DNA of 64,000 bases from Nocardioides campestrisoli. Its GTDB lineage: Bacteria > Actinomycetota > Actinomycetes > Propionibacteriales > Nocardioidaceae. Location of the stretch: assembly GCF_013624435.2 (NCBI RefSeq), contig NZ_CP061768.1:1766001-1830000 (forward strand), given 5' to 3'. How positions within the stretch are numbered: position 1 is the first letter of the stretch; the number at the start of each line of letters is the position of its first letter. The notes below the pieces were generated by a model. The model was not told the origin of the DNA. It saw only the letters and a program-made list of their open reading frames with translations, and did no database searches. Position numbers and translations under genes: made by a program. Below are positions 52,676 to 62,447 of this stretch, piece after piece.

Positions 52676-52822
52676 ATGGTCTTGTCGCCCAGGACCGTCA
52701 CCAATGCCAAGACCGAGGAGCCCGTCAGGGCCAAGGTCGAGGAGCTGAGGTGGGCAAGGCGACCGACGTTCCACCCGAAGGCCATGCACCACGGGCACCC
52801 GCCCGTGTGTGAGCCGCCCTAG
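52676..52822 (+). CDS. Possible 48-aa protein upstream of the capsid gene
   Basis: Within the 332-nt gap before the capsid gene, ATG 52676 opens a 48-codon frame with high third-position GC and a charged helix-like segment (NAKTEEPVRAKVEELRWARR) then a His/Pro-rich end (HPKAMHHGHPPVCEPP). The ribosome binding site is weak. It could be a small structural or regulatory protein, or chance. The rest of the gap shows no feature apart from the minus-strand promoter of the HEPN-like gene. Confidence 0.3.
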   Translation: MVLSPRTVTNAKTEEPVRAKVEELRWARRPTFHPKAMHHGHPPVCEPP

Positions 52823-52921
52823 GCCAGCCCTGCCCCTCAGCGGTTCGCAGGGTCCGTCCCGGTGGATGTTGCTCCCCTTCGAGCACGCTGCGCTACGCGC
52901 CGTGCAGACGGAGCAATCCTG

Positions 52922-54019
52922 ATGTCTACTTCCTCGCCGCTGCGAGAGCAGCGCGCCGCCGTACTCACCGAAGCCAAGACCATCGTCGCCAGGGCCACGA
53001 AGGCCAACCGCGACCTGACCACACACGAGGCAGACACCCTCGACGGCCTCATGGGCCGCGTCACCAACATCGATAAGCAGATCAAGGGCAAGGCCCTCGT
53101 GGACAGCGTGCTACGCCTCGGCACCGCCGAGGACGACCCTGACGCCAGGGGTGTCTTCAACGAGACTGCCAAGGCCGGGATCGTCCACGCGGTCAAGTCC
53201 CGCACCACGTATCGCACCGAGGTGGATCGCAAGGCCCTGACCTCGGGAACCCTGCTGCCGACAGTTGGCAGGGGAGTGGAGCCGGGGCTGTGGCCCAATA
53301 TCTTCCCGATTGCCTCCCTGTTCCGGCAGGAGCCCGCCGCTGGCCCGACCACGCGGTACTACCGCTTCGACGGTGCCGAAGCAGACATCGTGGCCGAGGG
53401 CGCGCTGAAGCCGGACGCGGGTCTTTCCATCACGCCAGTCGATGTGGCGCTGGCCAAGATCGCGGTGCTCACCTCGTTCAGCGATGAGATGAGCGAGGAC
53501 GCGCCGTACCTCGTGGCGCATCTCGCGGCGGAACTGTCCAACGCGGTGGTGACCCGTGAGAACCAGGCCATTCTCGACACGTTCAACGCCGTGTCCGGGC
53601 TACTTACTGGCACGGGCGCAGCTGGCAATGTTGTTGACCTCGTGGCCGATGCCGTGGCGGGCCAGGAGGCGATCAGCGGTGTCACGCCGTCCGCGATCAT
53701 TGCCCACCCCGCCACCATTGCGACGATCCGCAAGGCAAGGGCGGACGGTTCCACGGGCGGCTACACAGTGGACCCGCTGTCGGCGTCACCCACTGCGCTG
53801 CACGGCGTCCAGCTCATCAGCACCCCAGCGACCGCTACGGGTGTTGTGTGGGTCGTCGGCGGGCAGGGCGTCGTGATCTACCGACGCGGACCCATCACGG
53901 TGGAAATCGACCACGGCAAGGACGGGTGGGAGCACAACACCCGCACCATGCGCGCGGAGCAGCGCATGGCAACCGCCGTCGTACGCCCCAGTTCGATCAC
54001 GAGGCTCACGCTGACATAG
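52922..54019 (+). CDS. HK97-type phage major capsid protein
   Basis: A 365-aa capsid protein of the HK97 fold. A helical, charged N-terminal segment (LREQRAAVLTEAKTIVARATKANRDLTTHEADTLDGLMGRVTNIDKQIKG) matches a delta/scaffold domain. The core begins near residue 95, with TLLPTVGRGVEPGLWPNIFPIASLFRQEPAAGPTTRYYRFDG as the N-arm/E-loop region. AELSNAVVTRENQAILDTFN and SAIIAHPATIATIRKARADGSTGGY form the P- and A-domain elements. ATG 52922 follows GGAG. No protease, portal or terminase gene flanks it. It could form small capsids that package the element with helper-phage proteins, or remodel a helper capsid. Confidence 0.87.
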   Translation: MSTSSPLREQRAAVLTEAKTIVARATKANRDLTTHEADTLDGLMGRVTNIDKQIKGKALVDSVLRLGTAEDDPDARGVFNETAKAGIVHAVKSRTTYRTEVDRKALTSGTLLPTVGRGVEPGLWPNIFPIASLFRQEPAAGPTTRYYRFDGAEADIVAEGALKPDAGLSITPVDVALAKIAVLTSFSDEMSEDAPYLVAHLAAELSNAVVTRENQAILDTFNAVSGLLTGTGAAGNVVDLVADAVAGQEAISGVTPSAIIAHPATIATIRKARADGSTGGYTVDPLSASPTALHGVQLISTPATATGVVWVVGGQGVVIYRRGPITVEIDHGKDGWEHNTRTMRAEQRMATAVVRPSSITRLTLT

Positions 54020-54290
54020 GCAGCAGCGTGACGGCTGCCAAGGGGCGGTATCCGGGTGTAGGCCCCACCGCCGTCTGAACGCAGCCAACTGTCACCCGGT
54101 GCTAGCCCGCCCTGGAGGTAACGCTCCTTCAAGTCCAGGCGCAGGTGATGGGGAGTGATGCACCCCGCACCGGGTGGCAGCCAGCACCCCGGCCCCTATG
54201 AGCAGCGGCTGGGGTGCCGTCTGTTGTACGACCGGGTGCAGGATCGCAACTGGAAGCACATTCCCGGACCGCCTCCCCTAGGGTGCCTGC

Positions 54291-54854
54291 ATGGACGCTG
54301 GCGCAGTCGGAGTGCTGACGGGAAGTATCGGCGTAGTCGGCACTCTGCTCGGCGTGGTCTTCACCCAGTGGCGTGCCGATGTGCGTGAACGGATTCGGCT
54401 CGCCGTCGAGGAGCGCCGCGAAGAGCAGCGCCTGGCTCACGACACCGAGCGCGAGCATGATGCCCGACTCTTCGATCACCGCCGCAGCGCCTACCTCGCA
54501 GTGATCGAGCAACTCCACCGCTGGAGCGCGATCGCGGTTGACGTTCGGGCAGGTGAGCGGCCCGAGCCACCTGAGGACGCAATGGAGGAGTTCTGGCGCG
54601 TCGTCAGCGAGGTTGACCTGTACGGCAGCACTGACGCCGCCCAGAAGGCGCGCGACCTCTACTACGTGCTGCGCACCCAGGTGTATGAGACACGCAACCC
54701 CGACGTCGAAGACGACGACCTGGACATAGAGGTGTCGGACTTTCAGAACGACTTCGTGGAGGCGGCTCGCGCGGATCTCGGCCTTCCAGCACGCTGGCCG
54801 AATAAGGCGAATCTGACCCTCAACGGTGAGACCATCGGCCGGATCTGGCGCTGA
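54291..54854 (+). CDS. Membrane-anchored coiled-coil protein, possible cargo
   Basis: A 187-aa protein with an N-terminal membrane helix (VGVLTGSIGVVGTLLGVVFTQW, residues 6–27), a charged heptad-like segment (VRERIRLAVEERREEQRLAHDTEREHDARLFDHRRSAYLAVIEQL, 31–75), and a helical acidic C-terminal domain. I do not recognise a family. A TAGGGT (54279–54284) ends 6 nt before ATG 54291, giving an independent leaderless promoter, unlike the capsid gene. Such anchored small proteins beside phage genes often act in superinfection exclusion or as defence effectors; this is inference from position and architecture. Confidence 0.6.
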   Translation: MDAGAVGVLTGSIGVVGTLLGVVFTQWRADVRERIRLAVEERREEQRLAHDTEREHDARLFDHRRSAYLAVIEQLHRWSAIAVDVRAGERPEPPEDAMEEFWRVVSEVDLYGSTDAAQKARDLYYVLRTQVYETRNPDVEDDDLDIEVSDFQNDFVEAARADLGLPARWPNKANLTLNGETIGRIWR

Positions 54855-54905
54855 CGCTACGAGGTGTGAGACGCCGTCGGGCCACGTTGGACTAGCACCG
54901 TGGAT

Positions 54906-54935
54906 TAGTCCACAATATTGCGATGCACAGCGCTC
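54906..54935. repeat. Right copies of paired terminal motifs
   Basis: TAGTCCACAATATTG (54906–54920) and CACAGCGCTC (54926–54935) match the left-end motifs at 47953–47966 and 47942–47951 in swapped order but the same orientation. A near-copy CACAGCGCAC follows at about 54965. They lie 52–81 nt from the right attachment core. Confidence 0.45.
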
Positions 54936-54986
54936 AGATCTTTGCCACCCTCCACGCGGAGTCGCACAGCGCACAGTCGGCTCTAA

Positions 54987-55006
54987 TGCGCGACTACCTG
55001 GACTGA
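54987..55006 (+). repeat. Right attachment site (attR)
   Basis: An exact second copy of TGCGCGACTACCTGGACTGA, repeating the sigA 3' codons without the rest of the gene. It marks the right boundary of the element. The SGNH hydrolase start is 18 nt further. Confidence 0.88.
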
Positions 55007-55024
55007 CGGCGCGCGGACGACCCG

Positions 55025-56260
55025 GTGATCCGCACCCGGCGGCCGTCGCGTGCGGCGCTGGTGGCCCTCACGGCCGGCCTGCTGGTGCTCGTGGGCTGCC
55101 TGGCCATGCTCTGGGAAGGGTCGTCCGGCGCCGGATCGTCCTCGGACGACGACCCGGACGCGCGTGTGCGGGAGCTGTTGCAGCCCTGGTACGCCGCGCT
55201 GCGCGACCACGAGCAGGCTCCCGTGCGCGCCGTGGTGGTCGGCGACTCCATCTCCGAGGGGGTCCTGCTGCCGAACCCGGTCTACCCCCGACGGATGGTC
55301 GGGCTGCTGGAGGACGAGCTGCGGCGTCGGCTCGACGCGCCGGAGGGCGGTGCCGGGTACTTTCCGGCGTTCTACGCCGACCCCCTCACGGCCGACGACA
55401 CGGTCCGGGCCGGTACGCCTCCCCAGGAGGTCGTCTACGGCGACTGGGGCCTGGGTGGGCGTGCCCTGGTGATGCCGCAGACCTCCTCGCTGACCTATCC
55501 GGCCCAGCCCGGGCGCCGGATCCGGGTCGGCTACGGGGGCATCGAGGCGTTGGCGGGCGAGGCCGTCGTCCTGGTCGACGGCGTGGACGTCACGGCCGCG
55601 GGCCGGCTCAGCGACGGCACCCCCTCGGGGCCGACCATCAGCTCGGCCTCGACCGAGCGTCGTGCCGGCCTCTGGTGGGAGTCGGCGGACCTGGGGCCGG
55701 GCGACCATGTGGTCCAGGTGGTCAGCACCTCGCCGGCGGGGGCGTTCATCCACACCGGGGTGGAGTTCCTGGACCCCGACGGCACCTCCGGCATCCACGT
55801 CTACGACGCGGCGCACTCCGGTGCCACCGCGGAGAGCTTCGCCCGGGAGGAGATGGAGAACGGGCACTGGGCCGAGGTCGCGGCGCTGGACCCGCAGCTG
55901 GTCCTCGTCAACCTCGGGAGCAACCCGGAGCCCGCGTACCGGCAGAGCCTGGAGCGGGTGGTGCGCCTGGCCCTGGCGGCGGCACCGCACGCCGTCGTCC
56001 TCGTGGTCGACGGCTACGAGCCGGGCACCTGGGACAGTGCCGCGTGGGCAGTGGTCAAGCAGGCTCGACGCGACGCCGTGGCGCTGGATCCGGACCGGGT
56101 GGGGCTGCTCGACCTGGCCTCTCGCTGGCCGGTGCTGGCCAAGGACGGGTCCACCAACGAGGGGCTGATGCTCGAGTCGCCCGGGCCCTTGCACCTGACC
56201 GAGGCCGGGAACGCCCGGATGGCCCAGGAGCTGGCCGAGGTCCTGACGCCGCCCGAGTGA
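55025..56260 (+). CDS. SGNH/GDSL-type hydrolase, membrane anchored or secreted
   Basis: A 411-aa esterase-like protein. The N-terminal hydrophobic segment (AALVALTAGLLVLVGCLAMLW) is a signal anchor; VGC could be a weak lipobox. Block I is VVVGDSISEGV with the Ser nucleophile, a Gly lies in HSGATAESF, the Asn in VNLGSNPEP, and the His in GPLHLTEAGN. A beta-rich insert (residues ~110–250) separates block I from the rest, as in carbohydrate O-acetyl esterases. No ribosome binding site or promoter is obvious before GTG 55025. Before integration the gene would have followed sigA directly, so the element may have cut it off from sigA read-through. Confidence 0.83.
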   Translation: MIRTRRPSRAALVALTAGLLVLVGCLAMLWEGSSGAGSSSDDDPDARVRELLQPWYAALRDHEQAPVRAVVVGDSISEGVLLPNPVYPRRMVGLLEDELRRRLDAPEGGAGYFPAFYADPLTADDTVRAGTPPQEVVYGDWGLGGRALVMPQTSSLTYPAQPGRRIRVGYGGIEALAGEAVVLVDGVDVTAAGRLSDGTPSGPTISSASTERRAGLWWESADLGPGDHVVQVVSTSPAGAFIHTGVEFLDPDGTSGIHVYDAAHSGATAESFAREEMENGHWAEVAALDPQLVLVNLGSNPEPAYRQSLERVVRLALAAAPHAVVLVVDGYEPGTWDSAAWAVVKQARRDAVALDPDRVGLLDLASRWPVLAKDGSTNEGLMLESPGPLHLTEAGNARMAQELAEVLTPPE

Positions 56261-56284
56261 TCTGCCGGCAGTGGCAGGGACGGG

Positions 56285-56776
56285 TCAGCCGACCCCGGTG
56301 TGCACGAGCACGGCGCCGGCCGCCCAGATCAGGGCCGCGGCGAGGGCGGCCGCGAGCTCCAGGCCGACGCTGAGCGCCACGGCGCGCAGCGCGTGGCCGG
56401 TCGAGGCCGTGGCCCGCCCCGGGCCGACGCGCCGGAGCTCGGCGAGCAGGACGCCGGCCACGAACCCCACGAGCAGGCCGACGACGGGGATGACGAAGAA
56501 GCCCACGACGCCCAGCACCCCTCCGGCCCACAGGGTGGAGGTCGGCACCCCGGCCGTGCGCAGCCGACGGCCGGGGACGGCGTACTTGGCCACCAGGCCC
56601 GCGGCGACCAGCAGGAACCCGAGCGCCAGCACGCCCCAGGCCAGGCCGGTGCCGACGTACCAGGCCCAGCCGGCGATGGCGACCAGGACCAGGACGGTGC
56701 CGGGGAGCACCGGGACGACGATCCCGACCAGCCCCACCGCGATCGCCAGGCCGGCGAGCAGCGTCGCGAGGATCAC
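56285..56776 (-). CDS. DUF456 family membrane protein
   Basis: A 163-aa membrane protein with five or so hydrophobic segments. The starting ILATLLAGLAIAVGLVGIVVPVLPGTVLVLVAIAGWAW and the glycine-rich middle segment (VLGVVGFFVIPVVGLLVGFVAGVLLAE) match DUF456. Function is unknown. GTG 56776 is chosen because the upstream in-frame sequence is antisense to a small zinc protein gene and looks non-coding. It is convergent with the SGNH hydrolase gene, with a gap of about 24 nt. Confidence 0.85.
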   Translation of the reverse strand: MILATLLAGLAIAVGLVGIVVPVLPGTVLVLVAIAGWAWYVGTGLAWGVLALGFLLVAAGLVAKYAVPGRRLRTAGVPTSTLWAGGVLGVVGFFVIPVVGLLVGFVAGVLLAELRRVGPGRATASTGHALRAVALSVGLELAAALAAALIWAAGAVLVHTGVG

Positions 56777-56837
56777 CGGAGCACGCCCTGGGAGAGCCTG
56801 GCAGCGGGGGAGTGGGCCTTGCTGCAGGCAGAGACGG

Positions 56838-56871
56838 ACGCGGCCCCGGACCAGGTGGTCCGGGGCCGCGT
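56838..56871. terminator. Terminator between DUF7455 and DUF456 genes
   Basis: The arms ACGCGGCCCCGGACCA (56838–56853) and TGGTCCGGGGCCGCGT (56856–56871) are perfectly complementary, giving a stem of 13 or more bp. It ends the small zinc protein gene on the minus strand. Confidence 0.8.
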
Positions 56872-56885
56872 GGTGCCTGAGGGGC

Positions 56886-57104
56886 TCAGGCCTCGGACCT
56901 CGGGGTCGCGCCGAGCTTGTGCGTCTCGTCGACAACGGTGACGGCGACCTCACGGAGCTTGTCGCCGTGCTCGCGAGCGTGGTGAGCGCAGAAGAGCAGC
57001 TCACCGCCGTTCTGGAGCTCCACCCGGAGGTAGGCCTGTGCTCCACAACGGTCGCAACGGTCCGCCGCCGTGAGGGCGGCTGTGGGGGCAACTGCAGTAG
57101 TCAC
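56886..57104 (-). CDS. DUF7455 family small zinc-binding-type protein
   Basis: A 72-aa protein of a conserved actinobacterial family usually found next to sigma factor and topoisomerase genes. LTAADRCDRCGAQAYLRVEL has the C-x2-C pair and LLFCAHHAREHGDKL the C-x2-H half of a putative zinc site. Function is unknown. GTG 57104 is preferred because family members begin MTT… and GAGG lies 5 nt upstream; ATG 57125 would add seven residues. It is divergent from parE. Confidence 0.85.
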   Translation of the reverse strand: MTTAVAPTAALTAADRCDRCGAQAYLRVELQNGGELLFCAHHAREHGDKLREVAVTVVDETHKLGATPRSEA

Positions 57105-57320
57105 ATCGGCCTCATTTCTCTCCATCAGGTGTCAGGCCCAACGTACCGCCTGGGGAAAAGATTCCGTGGCAGCGGTTCGACCAGCGTCCTTCATCCAACC
57201 ATGCGCCCTCCTACCCGGTTCGGGATATGCCCAACCCTCGGCGAGTGTCGGGTCTTGTCCGGCCGTGTCCAGGCGAGCCCTGCGCGGTCCGGCAGCCCGG
57301 CGCGGGTAGATTCACTCCTC

Positions 57321-59393
<2,073 letters not shown>

Positions 59394-59407
59394 GTCGGGG
59401 CCCTGGG

Positions 59408-59902
59408 TCAGTCGACCTGCTCGAGCAGCCCGCTGTCGACGTCGTAGACGAACCCGCCCACCTTGACGGTGTCCGGGATCAGCGGGTGCGAGCGGACCTT
59501 GCGCACGTCCTCGCGCAGCCGGGCCACCTGGTCGTCGATCACGCCGAAGGACTGCCAGGACGCGTCGGTGCCCGTGGCGGCGCCGATCTTCTCGCGCAGC
59601 TCGGTCTCGGTGTTGGCGGTCATCGCGCAGCGGGTGTGCGGCACCACCAGCACCCGCTCCACGCCGAGCAGGTGGACGCCGAGCACCAGCGCCTCCAGGG
59701 CCTGCGGGGTCACTCGCCCGCCCGGGTTGCGGAAGATCTTGGCGTCGCCGTGCTTGAGCCCGAGCATCGCCAGCGGGTCGATCCGGGAGTCCATGCAGGT
59801 CACGATGGCCACGCCCGCGTGTGCCTTGCCGTCGAAGCCACCCAGGGTGAACTCGTCGGCGAACGCGCGGTTGGCGGAGATCAGGTCGTCGAAGTCAGCC
59901 AT
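59408..59902 (-). CDS. Beta-class carbonic anhydrase
   Basis: A 164-aa zinc enzyme that interconverts CO2 and bicarbonate. Zinc ligands are in VTCMDSRIDP (Cys, with the Asp–Arg dyad) and VPHTRCAMT (His and Cys). RNPGGRVTPQALEALVLGVHLLGV is the dimer core. It is of the short actinobacterial type. ATG 59902 lies 6 nt after a minus-strand TAGGTT (59914–59909), and it overlaps the stop of the upstream MFS gene by 8 nt. It may therefore be read both from its own leaderless promoter and from the upstream operon. It is convergent with parE, 14 nt away. Confidence 0.92.
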   Translation of the reverse strand: MADFDDLISANRAFADEFTLGGFDGKAHAGVAIVTCMDSRIDPLAMLGLKHGDAKIFRNPGGRVTPQALEALVLGVHLLGVERVLVVPHTRCAMTANTETELREKIGAATGTDASWQSFGVIDDQVARLREDVRKVRSHPLIPDTVKVGGFVYDVDSGLLEQVD

Positions 59903-61691
59903 GAGGGAAACCTAACGCAGTGGGGTCGGCGCTCCGCACGGAGGTTGCGGATCGGAAGAGCACCAGCGCCAGCACCGCCGCGACCAGGGCGCAGCCGGCC
60001 GCGCCGAGGAAGACGGTCTGCTCCTGGGCGATGCCCGCCTCCTTGAGCAGCAGGGTGAACTCGGGGCAGCGCGAGCTGCCGCCGCAGACCTCGCGCACCG
60101 GGGGGACGTCGCCCTGCTCGGCGTAGTAGCGGCGCAGGCCGACCGTGGTCAGCGCCGAGATGCCGACCAGCATCCCGACCATCCTGGCCACTACCACCAG
60201 GGCGCTGCTGAGCCCGTGCACACCGGCATCGGTGAAGGCCAGGACGGCGGCGTTGACCGGTGCCAGCGCGAGGCCGAAGCCGAGGCCGCCCAGGACCAGC
60301 GGAAGAGTGGCGTGCCACTGCTCGAGCGCGTCGATCCCCCAGGTGGAGAGCCAGACGAAGGCGACGGCCGCCAGCGCCATCCCGACCGCGGTGACCGGGC
60401 CCGGCCCCCAGCGGCGCAGGAGGTAGCCGCCGGCGACGGCGCCGATCGGGAGCGCGACCAGGAAGCGCACCAGCACCAGGGCGGCCAGCAGCTGGGAGTC
60501 GCCGTAGACGGTGGTGCGGGCGAAGAGCGGGATGTCGATCAGCGCGGCGATCAGCGCCGCGCCGACGAAGAAGCTCACCACCAGCGCGCCCCAGGCGGGG
60601 GTACGGCGCAGCGCGCCGCGGGGCACGATCGGGTCCTCGGCCCGGCGTACGTGCCACAGCAGGCCCAGCGCCCCGAGCAAGGCTCCCAGCAGGTACCAGA
60701 GGCCCTGGTCGGAGAAGACCTCGACCTTCGGGTCCGCGGTGGCGAAGGCCAGCACCACCCCGCCGAGCGCCACCGCGAGGAGCAGGGAGCCGATGAGGTC
60801 GGCCTCCGCGAACGCCCGGCCCCAGGCGCGCAGGTCGACCAGGGGGCGCGCCGCGGTCAGCAGCCGCAGCACCAGCAGCGCCGCCGCGACCATCGTGAGC
60901 ACGCCGACCGGGGTCAGCCACCGGCTGCCGGTCACGAAGGGCACGAAGGCCTCGCCCCAGGTGACGTCGCGCAGGATCGGCGGGGGACGCAGGAACGTGA
61001 GCGTGCCCGCGGCCAGGACGAGCAGCAGCAGGGCCCCGCCCACCAGGTCGGGGCGGGGCAGCTGCTGACGGCCGCGCTCCAGCAGGACACGGGACCGCTC
61101 GTCCAGCAGCTCGGGGGAGCGGCGGGCCAGCGCGCGGATGGCGGCCGCCAGGAGCAGGCCGACGGCGGTGTTCAGGGCGAAGATCGCCCGCCAGTCGGCG
61201 AAGGCCAGCACCACCGCGCCCAGCAGGGGACCGAGCACGGAGCCGATCTCCTGGACCGCCGAGACCACGCCCAGGGGCACCCCCCGGCGCTCCTCGGGGT
61301 AGAGGTCGGCGACCAGGGCCAGGGTGGCCGGGACCAGGCCGCCGCCGCCCACCCCCTGGAGGAACCGGCCCACGACCATCGAGGGCATGTCGTAGGCCAG
61401 CGTGGTCACCAGCGAGCCCACGGCGAAGAGCACCAGCGAGAGCGCCAGCACCGGCACCCGTCCGCGCAGGTCAGCGATCCGGCCGATCAACGGGAGCATG
61501 GCGACGTAGCCGAGCAGGAACCCGGAGACGATCGGCGCGGCCCGCTGGAGCTGGTCGATGGGGATCCCGGCGCTGCCCATCATGTCGGGCAGGGCGAGGA
61601 CGACCACGTAGGTGTCCGCTGCGGCGAAGGCGACCGCGGCCGCCGCGAGCCAGAGCAGCGACTTCTGCGCGCGGTCCGCCGAGCGGGTCAC
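59895..61691 (-). CDS. MFS transporter, P55-like (14 membrane segments)
   Basis: A 598-aa major facilitator of the DHA2 type with about 14 membrane segments. The N-half has ADTYVVVLALPDM, GRIADLRGRVPVL (motif A), and VGRFLQGVGGGGLVPATLALVADLYP (motif C-like). The GTGA overlap with the upstream lipoprotein gene gives an obligatory pair. In mycobacteria, the lipoprotein LprG and the MFS exporter P55 are encoded the same way and export triacylglycerol and other lipids. The same role is likely here, but the substrate is inferred. An extracytoplasmic loop with two Cys (VREVCGGSSRCPE) is present near the C-terminus. Confidence 0.87.
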   Translation of the reverse strand: MTRSADRAQKSLLWLAAAAVAFAAADTYVVVLALPDMMGSAGIPIDQLQRAAPIVSGFLLGYVAMLPLIGRIADLRGRVPVLALSLVLFAVGSLVTTLAYDMPSMVVGRFLQGVGGGGLVPATLALVADLYPEERRGVPLGVVSAVQEIGSVLGPLLGAVVLAFADWRAIFALNTAVGLLLAAAIRALARRSPELLDERSRVLLERGRQQLPRPDLVGGALLLLVLAAGTLTFLRPPPILRDVTWGEAFVPFVTGSRWLTPVGVLTMVAAALLVLRLLTAARPLVDLRAWGRAFAEADLIGSLLLAVALGGVVLAFATADPKVEVFSDQGLWYLLGALLGALGLLWHVRRAEDPIVPRGALRRTPAWGALVVSFFVGAALIAALIDIPLFARTTVYGDSQLLAALVLVRFLVALPIGAVAGGYLLRRWGPGPVTAVGMALAAVAFVWLSTWGIDALEQWHATLPLVLGGLGFGLALAPVNAAVLAFTDAGVHGLSSALVVVARMVGMLVGISALTTVGLRRYYAEQGDVPPVREVCGGSSRCPEFTLLLKEAGIAQEQTVFLGAAGCALVAAVLALVLFRSATSVRSADPTALGFPHG

Positions 61692-62416
61692 GGAGCGGTG
61701 ATCTGCTGGGTCGTGCCGTAGTCGGTGAGGTCCACGGTGTACGTCATCTCGTCGCTGTCGGCGTAGAAGACGCCGCTGAGCTCAGCGCGCCGGAGCTCGC
61801 CGTCCTCGGTGACCAGGAACTCCACGTCGAAGCTGTCACCGGCGCTGCTGGGGATGACGTTCTCCATCACCGCGCCGTCGACCGTGCCCGCGTAGCGGGT
61901 GAGCACCTCGGCGTTGTCCACGCCGCCGCGCTCCTGCTCGACCGCCTCGGGGTCCTGGACCTCCTGGAGCAGCGTGGCGAAGCCCTGGTCCGGGCTGATC
62001 AGCAGGGCGGGGTCCGGGGCGCCGTACTCGGCCGGGTCGACGTCGGACCAGCCTGGAGTCAGCGGGATCTGCGCCCAGACGGTCCCGTCGACCGCGACCA
62101 CGGGCACGGTGAAGTCGTTGCCGGCGAGCCGGACCCGGAGGTCGCCCTCGAAGGCCGGCGCGTCGGTGGCGACGCCCTCGGCGCTGGTGATCCCGGTGAC
62201 CCCGTCGGGCAGGTCGTCGGTGGCCAGGCGCAGCTGGAGGCCGGAGGTCTCCAGCAGGGTGTCGCTCGCCTGGGCGAGCACCTCCTCGACGTCCTGGTCG
62301 GACAGGTCGTCCTCGGAGCTGCAGCCGGTCAGGACGCCGAGCCCCAGCAGGGCGGCACCCAGCCCCTTGGCGAGCTGGGCGCGGCGCGTCGTGGAGGTGG
62401 GGGCAGGGGTCGGCAT
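61688..62416 (-). CDS. lprG: LprG/LppX-type lipoprotein
   Basis: A 242-aa secreted lipoprotein. The signal has a twin-Arg-like start (TTRRAQLAKGLGAALLGLGVLTGCSS) with lipobox LTGC. The mature part follows the LppX_LprAFG plan: a long helix (DQDVEEVLAQASDTLLETSGLQLRLAT), strands with TSAEGVAT and GDLRVRLAGNDFTVPVVAVDGTVWAQIPLTPGW, and the conserved SPDQGFATLLQEVQD. These proteins hold lipids in a hydrophobic pocket. It pairs with the P55-like exporter by a 4-nt overlap. A CACCCT hexamer ends 6 nt before ATG 62416. It lies 31 nt downstream of parC. Confidence 0.87.
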   Translation of the reverse strand: MPTPAPTSTTRRAQLAKGLGAALLGLGVLTGCSSEDDLSDQDVEEVLAQASDTLLETSGLQLRLATDDLPDGVTGITSAEGVATDAPAFEGDLRVRLAGNDFTVPVVAVDGTVWAQIPLTPGWSDVDPAEYGAPDPALLISPDQGFATLLQEVQDPEAVEQERGGVDNAEVLTRYAGTVDGAVMENVIPSSAGDSFDVEFLVTEDGELRRAELSGVFYADSDEMTYTVDLTDYGTTQQITAP

Positions 62417-62447
62417 GCGGTCAGGGTGGCACACGGCCGAAGCGCGC

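Noticed and set aside
52194..52748. Plus-strand open frame antisense to the HEPN-like gene start
   Set aside because: It has poor composition and overlaps the minus-strand gene with better coding features and a promoter.
52922..54019. Capsid gene as an encapsulin
   Set aside because: The N-terminal scaffold-like helix and the sequence motifs fit phage capsid proteins. No cargo-enzyme gene with a targeting peptide is adjacent.
54155..54388. Possible 77-codon gene (GTG 54155) between the capsid and the TM cargo gene
   Set aside because: It overlaps the well-supported 54291 gene and its promoter, and coding character fades after the first 40 codons. The 271-nt gap otherwise shows only a weak GGCGGT…ACCGCC hairpin.
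54985..55006. Mini open frame ATG…TGA (MRDYLD) at the right attachment core
   Set aside because: It is the duplicated sigA 3' end, with the ATG created by flanking bases. It is too short and explained by integration.
57207..57320. Upstream extension of parE
   Set aside because: The family start MAAPTDTSYNAAHLLVLEGL and the TAGATT element fix GTG 57321. The upstream frame overlaps the divergent promoter.
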